A stretch of DNA of 64,000 nt from Massilia yuzhufengensis (GTDB lineage Bacteria; Pseudomonadota; Gammaproteobacteria; Burkholderiales; Burkholderiaceae_D). This document shows positions 31,393 through 40,443 of the stretch, one piece after another; the stretch's first letter is position 1, and each line of letters begins with the position of its first letter. The position numbers and the translations under genes are program-made. The stretch spans positions 1 to 64,000 of the forward strand of contig NZ_FOLD01000001.1 of the NCBI RefSeq assembly GCF_900112225.1, read 5' to 3'. The notes below the pieces were generated by a model. That model saw nothing but the letters and a program-made list of their open reading frames with translations. It ran no database searches and was not told the DNA's origin.

Positions 31393-32442
31393 TCAGGAAA
31401 CGGCCGGCTCCAGCAGCGTCACGGTCTGGCGCTCGGTGTCGAGCCTGGCCCGCACGCCCATCGGGACGGTGAACTGGTGGCGGATATGGCCGATCGAATA
31501 GCCCGTCACCGCCGGCACCAGCAGGGGTTTCAGGTGATGGTCGAAGGTCTGGTCCAGGGTGAGCGAACGCTGGCCCGGCTCGGGCGCGCACTCCTCGCAC
31601 ACGCCCACCATCACGCCGGCCGCGTTGGCGAAGCCGGTGGCCAGGTCGAGCTGGGTCATCCAGCGATCGAGCCGGTAAGGCGCTTCGTCCACCTCTTCCA
31701 GGAACAGCAGGCCGCCGCGGAAGCCTGCCGCGTAGGGCGTGCCGCTCAGGGCGGCGACGATCGACAGGTTGCCCCCCAGGAGCGGGCCGGTGGCCGTCCC
31801 CTGGGTCAGGGTGCGGATGCCGAAGTGGGGCATGGTCTGCGCCTTGACCACGTTCTCCGGCGCCATCGGGATGGTGTAGGTCGCGCGCGGGTCGCACAGC
31901 ACGGCCATCATGTGCTCGCGCGAATAGTCGGCCAGCGTGGACGAGGCCACCGGGCCGTGGAAGCTCACCAGTCCCGCCTTGTTATGGATCGCCAGGTGCA
32001 GCGCGGTGATGTCGGAGTAGCCGAGCAGGATCTTCGGGTTGCGGCGGATCAGCGCGTAGTCGAGGCTGGAGAGCAGCGAGATGCAGCCGGAGCCGCCGCG
32101 GATCGGCCAGATCATTTTTACTTCCGGGTCGGCGAACATGGCGTGCAGGTCGGCCAGGCGCTGTTGCACCGAGCCAGCGTAGTTGCCGTAGGCGGCGCCA
32201 AGGTAAGTGCTCACTTTCACGCGCAGGCCCAGCGCTTCGATGTTCTGGACGGATTTTTCGATGAGGCGGTCGTTGACCACGCCGCCGGGGGCGACCAGGC
32301 CGACCAGGTCACCGGGGCGCAGGCGGGGGGGTTTGATGAGGCGTTGCGCGGCTTGGCGCGGGGCAGCGGAGGCGAGGCCGGAAGAGGCGGCGGCGATGCC
32401 CGCTGCGGTAAGGGCGCCGAAGCCGCGCCGTGTGAGATTCAT
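31393..32442 (-). CDS. LD-carboxypeptidase (S66, LdcA family) with Tat-like signal
   Basis: A 349-residue S66 serine peptidase. The nucleophile is Ser143 in the Gly-Tyr-Ser-Asp elbow (GYSDITALH), and the 'RGG' loop at 115-117 is present. LdcA removes the terminal D-Ala from murein tetrapeptides during recycling. E. coli LdcA is cytoplasmic and lacks a signal; this protein begins 'NLTRRGFGALTAAGIAAASSG', a twin-arginine signal followed by an Ala-rich hydrophobic stretch and an Ala-Ser-Ala cleavage site. A periplasmic enzyme is therefore likely. An alternative ATG lies three codons upstream. The dispersed repeat at 32459 lies just upstream of the start. Confidence 0.87.
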   Translation of the reverse strand: MNLTRRGFGALTAAGIAAASSGLASAAPRQAAQRLIKPPRLRPGDLVGLVAPGGVVNDRLIEKSVQNIEALGLRVKVSTYLGAAYGNYAGSVQQRLADLHAMFADPEVKMIWPIRGGSGCISLLSSLDYALIRRNPKILLGYSDITALHLAIHNKAGLVSFHGPVASSTLADYSREHMMAVLCDPRATYTIPMAPENVVKAQTMPHFGIRTLTQGTATGPLLGGNLSIVAALSGTPYAAGFRGGLLFLEEVDEAPYRLDRWMTQLDLATGFANAAGVMVGVCEECAPEPGQRSLTLDQTFDHHLKPLLVPAVTGYSIGHIRHQFTVPMGVRARLDTERQTVTLLEPAVS

Positions 32443-32458
32443 ACGCGACATATACCAA

Positions 32459-32546
32459 CGTCGTCCCGGCGAAGGCCGGGACCCAATTTTGCACGCGTTA
32501 CGATAGCGCACGCAGAACTTGGGTCCCGGCCTGCGCCGGGACGACG
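32459..32546. repeat. dispersed paired-hairpin repeat, copy 2
   Basis: An 88-bp element with the same layout as the one at 6140: CGTCGTCCC at one end, GGGACGACG at the other, and two G+C hairpins facing each other. It begins 17 bp upstream of the LD-carboxypeptidase start, so any promoter of that gene must lie in or beyond the repeat. Confidence 0.85.
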
Positions 32547-32592
32547 GTTCATAGGGGATGGGTAAAAACGATGCACCGTCTGATCCACCATC

Positions 32593-32646
32593 AAAACAAA
32601 AACGGCCCGCGCCGTGGAGGTGTTCACCTCCATCAGCAGCGGGCCG
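32593..32646 (-). terminator. intrinsic terminator of the TonB-dependent receptor gene
   Basis: A two-tier hairpin: outer stem 32603-32610 with 32639-32646, inner stem GGAGGTG/CACCTCC (32616-32622 with 32625-32631), followed on the minus strand by TTTTTGTTTT. It lies 16 bases beyond the receptor stop codon. Confidence 0.9.
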
Positions 32647-32661
32647 CAGGCAGCGATCAAG

Positions 32662-35511
32662 TTAGAAGAACTTGTAGGTCGCCATCAGGGTGAAGGCACG
32701 GCCGCGTGGGTCGGCCACGCGTGGCTCCCACGAGCTGCCGGCGCCGGTGTTGCCGTCGTAGGTGATCGCGAACGGTGGATCTTCGTCGAAGATGTTCTTC
32801 ACGCCGGCGGTCAGCGTCAGGCTCTTGATGCCGGAGTAGCTCACGCTCAGGTTGAAGATCGAGTAATCATCCACTTTCGGGTTGTAGTTGGTCGGCTTCA
32901 CCAGGCCATTGGCGACACCCGGCAGCACCTGGTCGTCGTAGCCCGAACGGTAGATGTTCTGGAACAGGCCGCTCCAGTTGCCGTACTTGTAGGTCACGTA
33001 GGCGCTGTGCTTCCATTTCAGGCCCAGGTCGCCGGTGAAGGTGAAGCGGCCCACTTCGCTCTTGCCGAATTCGGCATTGGTGGTGGCGCGCGACTTCTTC
33101 TCCAGCAGGCGCGAACCGTCCATGCCGATGGTCCAGATGGCGCCGGTGCTGAACTTGCCGTTCAGGCGGGCACCCAGTTCGAGGCCGCGGGTGGTGCGCT
33201 CGCCGGCGTTGACCCAGCGCTGGTCGATGAAGGCGATGTTACCCGACGCGTCGCGGATGAAGTTCTCCGAGAACAGGTTGTAGTTCGCCACCATGGTCGC
33301 GGTGCTGAACGAATCGATGGTGTTCTGCTTGCGCACTTCCCAGATGTCGGCGTTGGCCGAGAACCAGGTGAACGGCTCGATCACGACGCCGACGGTGCCC
33401 TGCTTCGCGGTTTCCGGACCCAGGCTGCTCTTGCCGCCGGTGAAGATGTTCGGGGTGATCGATTCGCAGCCTGGCTTGGTCGCGTCGACCAGGCCGGTCG
33501 GGCACCTGGACGGATCGACCAGGTCCTTGCCGGCATATGGCGACTCGGTGACGCCGTTGTAGAGCTGGTTGAACGACGGGGCGCGGAAGCCTTCGTTGTA
33601 CGAACCGCGGAACAGCAGCTCCGGAATCGGCTGGTAGCGGAACGAGATCTTCGGGTTGGTGGTGGCGCCGATGCCGCTGTAGTGGTCGCGTCGGATCGCC
33701 AGCGTCACGTCCAGGTTGTTGATGACCGGGACCAGCAGTTCGGCGTAGACCGCCTTGATGTCGCGGTGCACGCCGTCCAGCGCATTCGGATCGTCGAAGG
33801 GTGCGTTCAGGATCACCGGACGGGCGCCCGCGGCGCGCCGGTCGCCATTGAACTCGTAGCCTTCGCGGCGCAGGTCGAAGCCGACCGCGCCCATCACGGT
33901 GCCGGCCGGCAGGTTGAACAATTCGCCCGACAGCGCGCCGTCGAGCTGGGTCAGGGTGGTCCTGCCGCCGTACATGGTGACGCCGGCGGCCGAGGTGCTC
34001 TTGATCAGGTCGATCGCTTCCTGCGACTGTTGCTGGCCCGGCAGCAGGAAGGGATTGATCTTGCCGGTGCCCAGCGCGTTGGCCAGGGCGACCGTGTAGT
34101 TGTAGCCGGTGCCGAGCAGCGATTCCGATTCGCTGAAGGCGCGCGAGATGCCGGTGCGGTAGTCGAAACGCTTGCCGAACAGGTTGACCGGGCCGTCGGC
34201 GCCGACCAGCAGGCGCGCGGCCTTGGACTCGGTGACGATCTCGCGGTTGCCGCACTCCATGCAGCGCCAGCGGTAGGCGATCGGCAGGCCGTAGTTGGCC
34301 GACACGCTCGGGAACACCTTGACCAGCGCGTTGTACACGGTGTCGTAGGCGGCGCCGGTGCGCGGGTAGAAGGAGCTGGCCGGGAAGGTGGTGGTGCCCG
34401 GCGAAATCTGGTTGGGCGAGAAGCGCTTGGCCACTTCCACGTTCGAGCCCACGGCTTCGACGAAGAACTGATGATCGCCCGACTGGAAGGTGGCGCGCGC
34501 CAGCGCATTGCTGCTCTTGACCGGCTGCTGCAGGACGGCCGCGCGGCCGGTATCCCAGGCGCAGCCATAGGCCGAGCCGGCGCTGTTCCACAGCTTCTCG
34601 TCGTACGGACCCATGCCGTCGATGCTGTTGCAGCCAGGGCCGCCCGGCAGGTCGAGGATGCTGATGCCGCTGTAGGTGGTGGTGCCGCCGCCCGGGATGG
34701 TCGGGCCGGTGCCGGTGCGCGACAGGAGCGACGGGCCGATGGTGGTGGCGAACACGTTGCCGCTCGGGGTACCGCGGGTATCCACCGAGACGCCGCGGTC
34801 TGGCTGGAAGGTGTTGACGAAGTCGCGCTGGTCGCCGCGCAGGGCCTTGTTTTCGCGGTGGGAGAAGGTGGCCAGCACGTTCCAGCCGTCGGTGTCCAGG
34901 TCGCCCCAGCCGCCGGTAATCGACGCGCGGCCGATCTCGCTGCCGCCGGCCTCGGTGACGTCGACGAAGGCCTGGGTTTCCAGGCCCCTGTAGTTCTTCT
35001 TCAGGATGAAGTTGATCACGCCGCCGATCGCATCGGTGCCGTAGATCGCGGAAGCGCCGTCCTTGAGCACCTCGACGCGCTCCACCGCCGACATCGGGAT
35101 CGAGTTCAGGTCGACCGCCGAGCCCTTCATGCCGTGGGTTGCCACGCGGCGGCCGTTGAGCAGCACCAGGGTCGAATCGGCGCCCTGGCCGCGCAGGTTG
35201 GCCGAGGACGCGCCATTGTTGCCGCGCTGGGCGCCCGAGGTGACGTCGGCGTTCGAGGCCAGGTTGTCGGAACCGTTGCCATTGATGTTCAGGGTTGCGA
35301 TCAGCTGCTCGGCACTGACGATGCCCTGGTCTTCCAGCTGCTTGCGCGAGATGATTTCGAGGGGCAGTGCGCCTTCCTTGGCGATGCGCTTGATGCTACT
35401 GCCGGTGATCTCGACACGCTGCATCTTGCTGGTGTCCACAGCGGTTTGTGCGATGGCAGGGCTGACTGCACCCATCAGGGCGATCAACTGGGCAAGCTTC
35501 TTTAACTTCAC
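32662..35511 (-). CDS. TonB-dependent outer-membrane receptor
   Basis: A 949-residue receptor: signal peptide (residues 1-22, ending Ala-Ile-Ala-Gln), plug domain with 'VEITGSSIKR', 'NLRGQGADSTLVLLNGRRV' and 'VEVLKDGASAIYGTDAIGGVINF', then a large beta-barrel that ends in Phe-Phe as required for outer-membrane insertion. The length and the plug type are those of the big receptors of peptide or carbohydrate uptake rather than siderophore receptors. The start is GTG with a strong AGGAGA site. An extracellular loop contains a Cys-X2-Cys (WRCMECGN). Ligand unknown; its neighbours deal with peptides and peptidoglycan. Confidence 0.92.
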   Translation of the reverse strand: MKLKKLAQLIALMGAVSPAIAQTAVDTSKMQRVEITGSSIKRIAKEGALPLEIISRKQLEDQGIVSAEQLIATLNINGNGSDNLASNADVTSGAQRGNNGASSANLRGQGADSTLVLLNGRRVATHGMKGSAVDLNSIPMSAVERVEVLKDGASAIYGTDAIGGVINFILKKNYRGLETQAFVDVTEAGGSEIGRASITGGWGDLDTDGWNVLATFSHRENKALRGDQRDFVNTFQPDRGVSVDTRGTPSGNVFATTIGPSLLSRTGTGPTIPGGGTTTYSGISILDLPGGPGCNSIDGMGPYDEKLWNSAGSAYGCAWDTGRAAVLQQPVKSSNALARATFQSGDHQFFVEAVGSNVEVAKRFSPNQISPGTTTFPASSFYPRTGAAYDTVYNALVKVFPSVSANYGLPIAYRWRCMECGNREIVTESKAARLLVGADGPVNLFGKRFDYRTGISRAFSESESLLGTGYNYTVALANALGTGKINPFLLPGQQQSQEAIDLIKSTSAAGVTMYGGRTTLTQLDGALSGELFNLPAGTVMGAVGFDLRREGYEFNGDRRAAGARPVILNAPFDDPNALDGVHRDIKAVYAELLVPVINNLDVTLAIRRDHYSGIGATTNPKISFRYQPIPELLFRGSYNEGFRAPSFNQLYNGVTESPYAGKDLVDPSRCPTGLVDATKPGCESITPNIFTGGKSSLGPETAKQGTVGVVIEPFTWFSANADIWEVRKQNTIDSFSTATMVANYNLFSENFIRDASGNIAFIDQRWVNAGERTTRGLELGARLNGKFSTGAIWTIGMDGSRLLEKKSRATTNAEFGKSEVGRFTFTGDLGLKWKHSAYVTYKYGNWSGLFQNIYRSGYDDQVLPGVANGLVKPTNYNPKVDDYSIFNLSVSYSGIKSLTLTAGVKNIFDEDPPFAITYDGNTGAGSSWEPRVADPRGRAFTLMATYKFF

Positions 35512-35695
35512 GCGTTTCTCCTAACGTTTTCCCTTGGCGGTCATGGCTGCCGACCGGCTTTTCGATGTCGTAATGTCTTTGCATTACGTTACTTTTCGAT
35601 TTCAGAGTATGCGTAGTTACTTAACGTCATCCAATGAATTATCCGGCGGCCAGTATAACTAACAGGAATGTTTTATTTAGGAAAACCCCACTCTC

Positions 35696-37516
35696 TTAGC
35701 GCCTAGCCCCGACAGAGCGTGCCCTTTGCGCAACATCAACGTCCAGATAACGCCATTGTGTGAATTCCACTGGGTGACGTTTGTAGTTTTTCAACCACGG
35801 ATGGCGCAGGTCGCCCGACAAAACATGGGTCAGCGGCACCCACGGGTTGTACGCGTGGATCAGCTGGTTCATCTCGAAGTACAGCTTCTGGCGCGCCGGG
35901 CCATCGCGCAGGGCGCGCGCCTGCTCGTAGCGTTGGTTATAGGCCGGCAGGTTGAAGCGCGAATAATTGGCGCGGCCGGCATTCGGTCCGTAGAGCAGCT
36001 GGTAGAAGTTGTCGCCGTCCGGGAAGTCGGCGATCCAGTTACTTTCGAACATCTGCACCGTGCCGATGCGCGAGGCCTTGATGATCTCGGTCTTCTTGTC
36101 GGACTTGAACACCACGCGCAGTCCCACCGCGTTCAGGCACTTGCGCCACAACTCGTCGCGCAGGCGCCCGCCGACCGTGGCTTCGCTGTGCATGGTAAGC
36201 GTCAGCGGGCGGTTGTCCGGCGTGCGGCGGAATCCGTCCTGGTCGCGCCGGTGGTAGCCGTGGCGGTCCAGCAGCGCGTTGGCAAGCTGGGGGTCGTAGG
36301 GCACCGGGCTGCGGTAGTTTGGGTCGTAGCCCAGCACATTCGGCGGCAGCGGCGACTCGGCCTTGATCGCGAAGCCTTTTTTCAGCAGCGCGATGTCCTC
36401 GGCATTGTTGTAGGCCAGCGAGATCGCGCGGCGCAGCGCCAGCTTGTCTTTCCCGTAGCCGCCCACCACCGGGTCGTTCATGTTCATCCACATGTAGTAG
36501 GTCTGCAGCACCGGGAAGCGCGACAGCACGATGCCGCGCGCCGCCAGCTCCGGTTTGAGCTGGCCGTCGCGCACCACCATGTCGGTCATCGATTCCGGGA
36601 CCTGCTCGAGGTAGTCGTATTCCTCGTTCAGGAAGCCCAGCATGCGGCCCTGGAATTCCTCGGCGATGCGCACCTCCACCCGGTCCACCCGCGGCAGGCG
36701 CTTGCCTTCCAAGGCAGCGGCGATGGCCTGGTCCTCCGGATTGTTTCCCGGGGTGGCGTGGAACACGGCCGACGAATACGGGTTGGCCAGCAGGACCAGG
36801 CGGTCGCTGCGCTTCCACTCCTTGACCATGAACGGGCCCGTGCCCACCGGGTGGTTGCCGGCCTGGCCCGGATAGGCCTCGATGACTTCGCGCGCCACCA
36901 CGCCGGTGGCGGCGGTGGCGAGGTAGAACAGGAAGTTGTTGTCGGGCGCTTTCAGGCGGATGCGCAGCGTGTAGCGCTCCGGGGCCTGCAGGCCGGGCAC
37001 TTGCGTATCGGCGCTGTAGTCCTTGTGCAGCGCCTCGTCGCCCGCGATCTTCCCGTCGAACATATAGGCCCACGGCGACTTGAGGGCCGGGTTGTACAGG
37101 CGCTTGAGGCTGTAGACGTAGTCCTGCGCCGTCATCTCGCGTTTGACGCCCTTGAAGGCCGGGTCGGGGGTGAAATAGATGCCGGGGCGGATGCGGAAGG
37201 TGTAGGTGAGGCCGTCGGCGCTCACTTCGGGCATGGCGGTGGCCGTATTCGGGCGCAGCTGGGCGGGGCGGGCCAGGTAGTCGTAGCGCAGCAGCGGATC
37301 GAACAGGTTTTCCAGCAGCGACAGCGAGGCATTGTCGGAGGCCGAGGCGGGATCGAGGCCGGTCTCGCTGGTGGACAGGAACATGTGCAGCACCTTTTCC
37401 TGCGCCTTTGCAGGCGCCTGGGCGGCGCTGCCCGCGCAGACCAGGGGGAACAGGAGGATGGCGGCGAGCAGGCGGAGTTTCATGGCAGGAGCGAGGTAGG
37501 AAGCGTTGCGTATCAT
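35696..37516 (-). CDS. family 5 (peptide/oligopeptide-type) ABC transporter substrate-binding protein
   Basis: A 606-residue periplasmic solute-binding protein of the SBP_bac_5 (OppA/DppA) family. A signal peptide precedes 'QEKVLHMFLSTSETGLDPA', and the family block 'YTFRIRPGIYFTPDPAFKG' and 'NHPVGTGPFMVKEWKR' follow. The start at 37514-37516 has a GAGG site eight bases upstream; an ATG 11 codons later gives a more compact signal peptide but lacks such a site. No permease or ATPase gene is next to it, so it must rely on components elsewhere. Oligopeptides, including murein peptides (MppA-like), are possible ligands. Confidence 0.85.
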   Translation of the reverse strand: MIRNASYLAPAMKLRLLAAILLFPLVCAGSAAQAPAKAQEKVLHMFLSTSETGLDPASASDNASLSLLENLFDPLLRYDYLARPAQLRPNTATAMPEVSADGLTYTFRIRPGIYFTPDPAFKGVKREMTAQDYVYSLKRLYNPALKSPWAYMFDGKIAGDEALHKDYSADTQVPGLQAPERYTLRIRLKAPDNNFLFYLATAATGVVAREVIEAYPGQAGNHPVGTGPFMVKEWKRSDRLVLLANPYSSAVFHATPGNNPEDQAIAAALEGKRLPRVDRVEVRIAEEFQGRMLGFLNEEYDYLEQVPESMTDMVVRDGQLKPELAARGIVLSRFPVLQTYYMWMNMNDPVVGGYGKDKLALRRAISLAYNNAEDIALLKKGFAIKAESPLPPNVLGYDPNYRSPVPYDPQLANALLDRHGYHRRDQDGFRRTPDNRPLTLTMHSEATVGGRLRDELWRKCLNAVGLRVVFKSDKKTEIIKASRIGTVQMFESNWIADFPDGDNFYQLLYGPNAGRANYSRFNLPAYNQRYEQARALRDGPARQKLYFEMNQLIHAYNPWVPLTHVLSGDLRHPWLKNYKRHPVEFTQWRYLDVDVAQRARSVGARR

Positions 37517-37647
37517 ATGCCCGCCCTCTTTATAGGGGCAATAGGCATAACTTTTTCGCATGGCGCGGGTGCATTCTTTCATCATGGCAGCATGTTCCCG
37601 GCCTATACTCTCCGCTGCACAATCGGTAGCTCAGCGGCGAATTTCAT

Positions 37648-38886
37648 ATGGCACTCAATTACATCTGGTCTGGTTTCTTCCTCGTCGGTTTCATCGCCGC
37701 GCTCGCACAATGGCTGTTCCTGGGCGACACCGAAATCTTCAAGCGCGTCATCGACGGCACCTTTTCGTCGGCCAAGATGGCGGTGATGGACATCGCGCTG
37801 CCGCTGGCCGGCGTCATGACCCTGTGGCTGGGCATCATGAACGTGGGGGAGAAGGCCGGCGCCATCAATCTGTTCGCACGCATTATCGGCCCCTTCTTTT
37901 CGCGCATCTTCCCCGAAGTGCCGCGCGACCACCCGGCCAATGGTCATATGGTGATGAATTTTTCCGCCAACATGCTTGGCCTGGACAACGCCGCCACGCC
38001 CTTCGGCCTGAAGGCGATGGAGAGCCTGCAGACCCTCAATCCGCACAAGGAAGAGGCCAGCAACGCCCAGATCATGTTCCTGGTGATCCAGACCTCGGGC
38101 CTGACCGTCATTCCGCTGGCGATCATGGCGCAGCGCGCGATCCTGGGCGCGGCCAACCCGGCCGACATCTTCATCCCGACCCTGATCGCCACCTACTGCT
38201 CGACCATGACCGGCATCATCGCGGTCAGCCTGCGCCAGCGCATCAACCTGCTGCACCCGGTGGTGTTCGCCTGGATCGGCGGCATGACCGCGGTGATCGC
38301 GGCGCTGGTGTGGTACTTCACGGTCTTCCTCGACAAGGCCCAGATCGAACTGGTGTCGGTGGTGGCCGCCAACCTGATCCTGTTCTCGATCATCGCGGCC
38401 TTCATGGTGGCCGCGCTGGCGCAGCGGGTCAACGTCTACGAAGCCTTCATCGAAGGCGCCAAGGGCGGTATCGAGACCTCGCTGAAGATCATTCCCTACC
38501 TGGTCGGCATGCTGGTCGCAATCAGCGTGGTGCGCAACTCGGGCATCCTGGGCATCATCGTCAGCGGTTTTTCCTGGGTCTTCACCCAGCTCGGCCTGCC
38601 GACCGACTTCGTCGGCGCGCTGCCGACGGCGCTGATGAAGCCGCTGTCCGGCAGCGGTTCGCGCGCCATGATGATCGACGCCATGACCACCTATGGCGTC
38701 GACTCCTTCGTCGGCCGCCTGGCCAGCATCCTGCAGGGCGCGGCCGACACCACCTTCTATGTGGTGGCGCTGTATTTCGGCGCGGTCGGCATCCGCAAGA
38801 CCCGCTATGCGATCGGCTACGGCCTGCTGGCCGACCTGGCCGGCGTGATCGGCGCCATCTTCGTCGCTTATCTCTTCTTCGGTTAA
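37648..38886 (+). CDS. SpmA/SpmB-type fused membrane protein (nucleoside-recognition 'Gate' domain)
   Basis: A 412-residue integral membrane protein with about ten hydrophobic segments in two halves that correspond to the spore maturation proteins SpmA and SpmB. The Gate-domain block 'MNFSANMLGLDNAATPFGLKAMESL' is at residues 108-132, and the second half has 'IIPYLVGMLVAISVVRNSG' and 'PTALMKPLSGSGSRAMM'. The organism is not a spore former by its other genes. The gene lies 9 bp before a dacB-type peptidase, which mirrors the dacB-spmA-spmB operon of Bacillus. The transported molecule is unknown. Confidence 0.88.
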   Translation: MALNYIWSGFFLVGFIAALAQWLFLGDTEIFKRVIDGTFSSAKMAVMDIALPLAGVMTLWLGIMNVGEKAGAINLFARIIGPFFSRIFPEVPRDHPANGHMVMNFSANMLGLDNAATPFGLKAMESLQTLNPHKEEASNAQIMFLVIQTSGLTVIPLAIMAQRAILGAANPADIFIPTLIATYCSTMTGIIAVSLRQRINLLHPVVFAWIGGMTAVIAALVWYFTVFLDKAQIELVSVVAANLILFSIIAAFMVAALAQRVNVYEAFIEGAKGGIETSLKIIPYLVGMLVAISVVRNSGILGIIVSGFSWVFTQLGLPTDFVGALPTALMKPLSGSGSRAMMIDAMTTYGVDSFVGRLASILQGAADTTFYVVALYFGAVGIRKTRYAIGYGLLADLAGVIGAIFVAYLFFG

Positions 38887-38895
38887 GGACAGCCC

Positions 38896-40362
38896 ATGCT
38901 GCGTCGCCTCACGCTTGCCACCCTCTTCTTCGCCGCCTTCGGCGCCGCCCATGCCCAGCTGCCGGCCTCCGTCGCGCAAGTGATGGCGCAGCACGGGCTG
39001 CCGGAAGACAGCGTCGGCGTGCTGGTACTGAAAGGCGACGCTGTCGTGCTGGCGCACCAGGCCGACCGGCCGATGCAGCCGGCATCGACGATGAAGCTGG
39101 TGACAACCCTCATCAGCCTGGAACGCCTGGGCCCCGCCTTCCGCGGCCGCACCGAGCTGCGCAGTACGGGCGAGGTCGTGAAGGGCGTCCTGCGCGGGAA
39201 CCTGATTTTAAAAGGCGGCGCGGATGCCGACCTGTCCGGCGAACACCTGGAAAACATGCTGCGCGCCCTGCACTACCAGGGCATCCGCCGCATCGAGGGC
39301 GACCTGGTGCTGGACCGTTCGCTGTTCCAGCCTTCGCGCCTCGATGTCGGCCTGCCGCCGTTCGACGAGTCGCCCGAGGCCTACTACAACGTGATTCCGG
39401 ACGCGCTGCTGGTCAACAAGAACATGCTGCAGCTCGACATGCGCTCGACAGCGAAGGCCTTGACGCTGTCGATGCAGCCGGCGCTGGACCGCGTCAGCAT
39501 CGGTTCCGACATGACGCTGATCGAGGCCGACTGCGCCAAGTGGGAGGACGGCTGGAAGCTGCCGGAAGCGGTGCGCCAGAAGGATGGCCGGATCAAGGTG
39601 CTGTTGCATGGGACCTTCCCGAAAGAGTGCGCGCGCAGCTACAGCATCAATGTGCTGGACCGCGACGACTACATCGACCGCCTGTTCCGCCAGAAGTGGA
39701 AGGAACTCGGCGGCAAATTCAGCGGCAAGGTCGTGGAAGGCGTCGCGCCGCCGGAGTCGCGGGTGCTGGCCGAGCATACCTCGCGCATGCTGCCCGAACT
39801 GGTCCGCGACACCAACAAGCCATCGGACAACCTGCTGGCCCGTACCCTGTTCCTGAGCCTGGGCAGCCTGCAGCCGGATCCGGCGGCGGGCAGCTTCGCG
39901 CTTGCGCCGAACGGCGAGACCACCTTTACCCGCGCCGATGCGGCGGTGCGCGAGTGGATGCGCGCGAACCGGATCGACGACACCGGCTTTGTGATCGAGA
40001 ACGGGTCGGGGCTGTCGCGTGCGGAACGCATCACGCCGCAGCAAATGGGCCATCTGCTGCAGGCGGGGCTGCGCAGCAACTGGATGCCGGAGTTCCAGGC
40101 GAGCATGCCGATTGCGGGGATCGATGGGACGCTGCGGCGCCGCTTGCAGGGGACGCCGGCGGCCGGGCGGGCACGACTCAAGACGGGCACGCTTCGCAAC
40201 GTGGTCGCGCTGGCGGGATATGTGCCGGATGCGAACGGGGTGCAGAATGTGTTCGTGGCGATGGTGAATAGCGAGCAGGCCAGTAATGGGCGGGGGCGTG
40301 CTGTGGTCGAGGCGCTGGTGGATTGGGTGGCGCGGTCGGGGGTGGCGCCTGCGGCGCCGTGA
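38896..40362 (+). CDS. dacB: D-alanyl-D-alanine carboxypeptidase/endopeptidase (PBP4, S13)
   Basis: A 488-residue periplasmic DD-peptidase of the PBP4 type, with signal peptide (residues 1-20, ending Ala-His-Ala). The three active-site motifs are present: Ser64-Thr-Met-Lys67, Ser310-Asp-Asn312 and Lys429-Thr-Gly431. It trims terminal D-Ala or cuts DD-crosslinks in murein. It forms an operon with the SpmA/SpmB fusion. The 3' part shows less biased codon use (more 'ggg' and 'gtg'), but no frameshift. Confidence 0.94.
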   Translation: MLRRLTLATLFFAAFGAAHAQLPASVAQVMAQHGLPEDSVGVLVLKGDAVVLAHQADRPMQPASTMKLVTTLISLERLGPAFRGRTELRSTGEVVKGVLRGNLILKGGADADLSGEHLENMLRALHYQGIRRIEGDLVLDRSLFQPSRLDVGLPPFDESPEAYYNVIPDALLVNKNMLQLDMRSTAKALTLSMQPALDRVSIGSDMTLIEADCAKWEDGWKLPEAVRQKDGRIKVLLHGTFPKECARSYSINVLDRDDYIDRLFRQKWKELGGKFSGKVVEGVAPPESRVLAEHTSRMLPELVRDTNKPSDNLLARTLFLSLGSLQPDPAAGSFALAPNGETTFTRADAAVREWMRANRIDDTGFVIENGSGLSRAERITPQQMGHLLQAGLRSNWMPEFQASMPIAGIDGTLRRRLQGTPAAGRARLKTGTLRNVVALAGYVPDANGVQNVFVAMVNSEQASNGRGRAVVEALVDWVARSGVAPAAP

Positions 40363-40385
40363 AGCTACGTGGTTTGCTTATGAAA

Positions 40386-40413
40386 TTGGGTTCCCGCCTG
40401 CGCGGGAACCCAA
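40386..40413. repeat. dispersed repeat, single-arm copy at a convergent gap
   Basis: A perfect 12-bp stem (TTGGGTTCCCGC at 40386-40397 with its complement at 40402-40413) and CTGC loop. It matches one arm of the element at 6140. It lies midway between two convergent genes and could end transcription from both sides. Confidence 0.85.
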
Positions 40414-40443
40414 GTTTGCGTGATCAGACGTTAGCCAGAAACC

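Noticed and set aside
32614-35505. A 963-codon open frame on the plus strand
   Set aside because: Antisense shadow of the TonB-dependent receptor gene, with biased composition (Ala, Gly, Val, Arg, His) and no signal or domain.
37612-37645. A tRNA-like stretch (GGTAGCTCAG, as in a D-arm) upstream of the SpmA/SpmB gene
   Set aside because: No acceptor stem, anticodon arm or T-arm can be formed around it.
35726-37786. A 686-codon open frame on the plus strand
   Set aside because: Antisense to the peptide-binding protein gene; no recognisable domain.
37560-40271. A 903-codon open frame on the plus strand spanning two genes
   Set aside because: It runs in another frame through the SpmA/SpmB fusion and dacB. 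Both real genes have motifs, and this frame has none.
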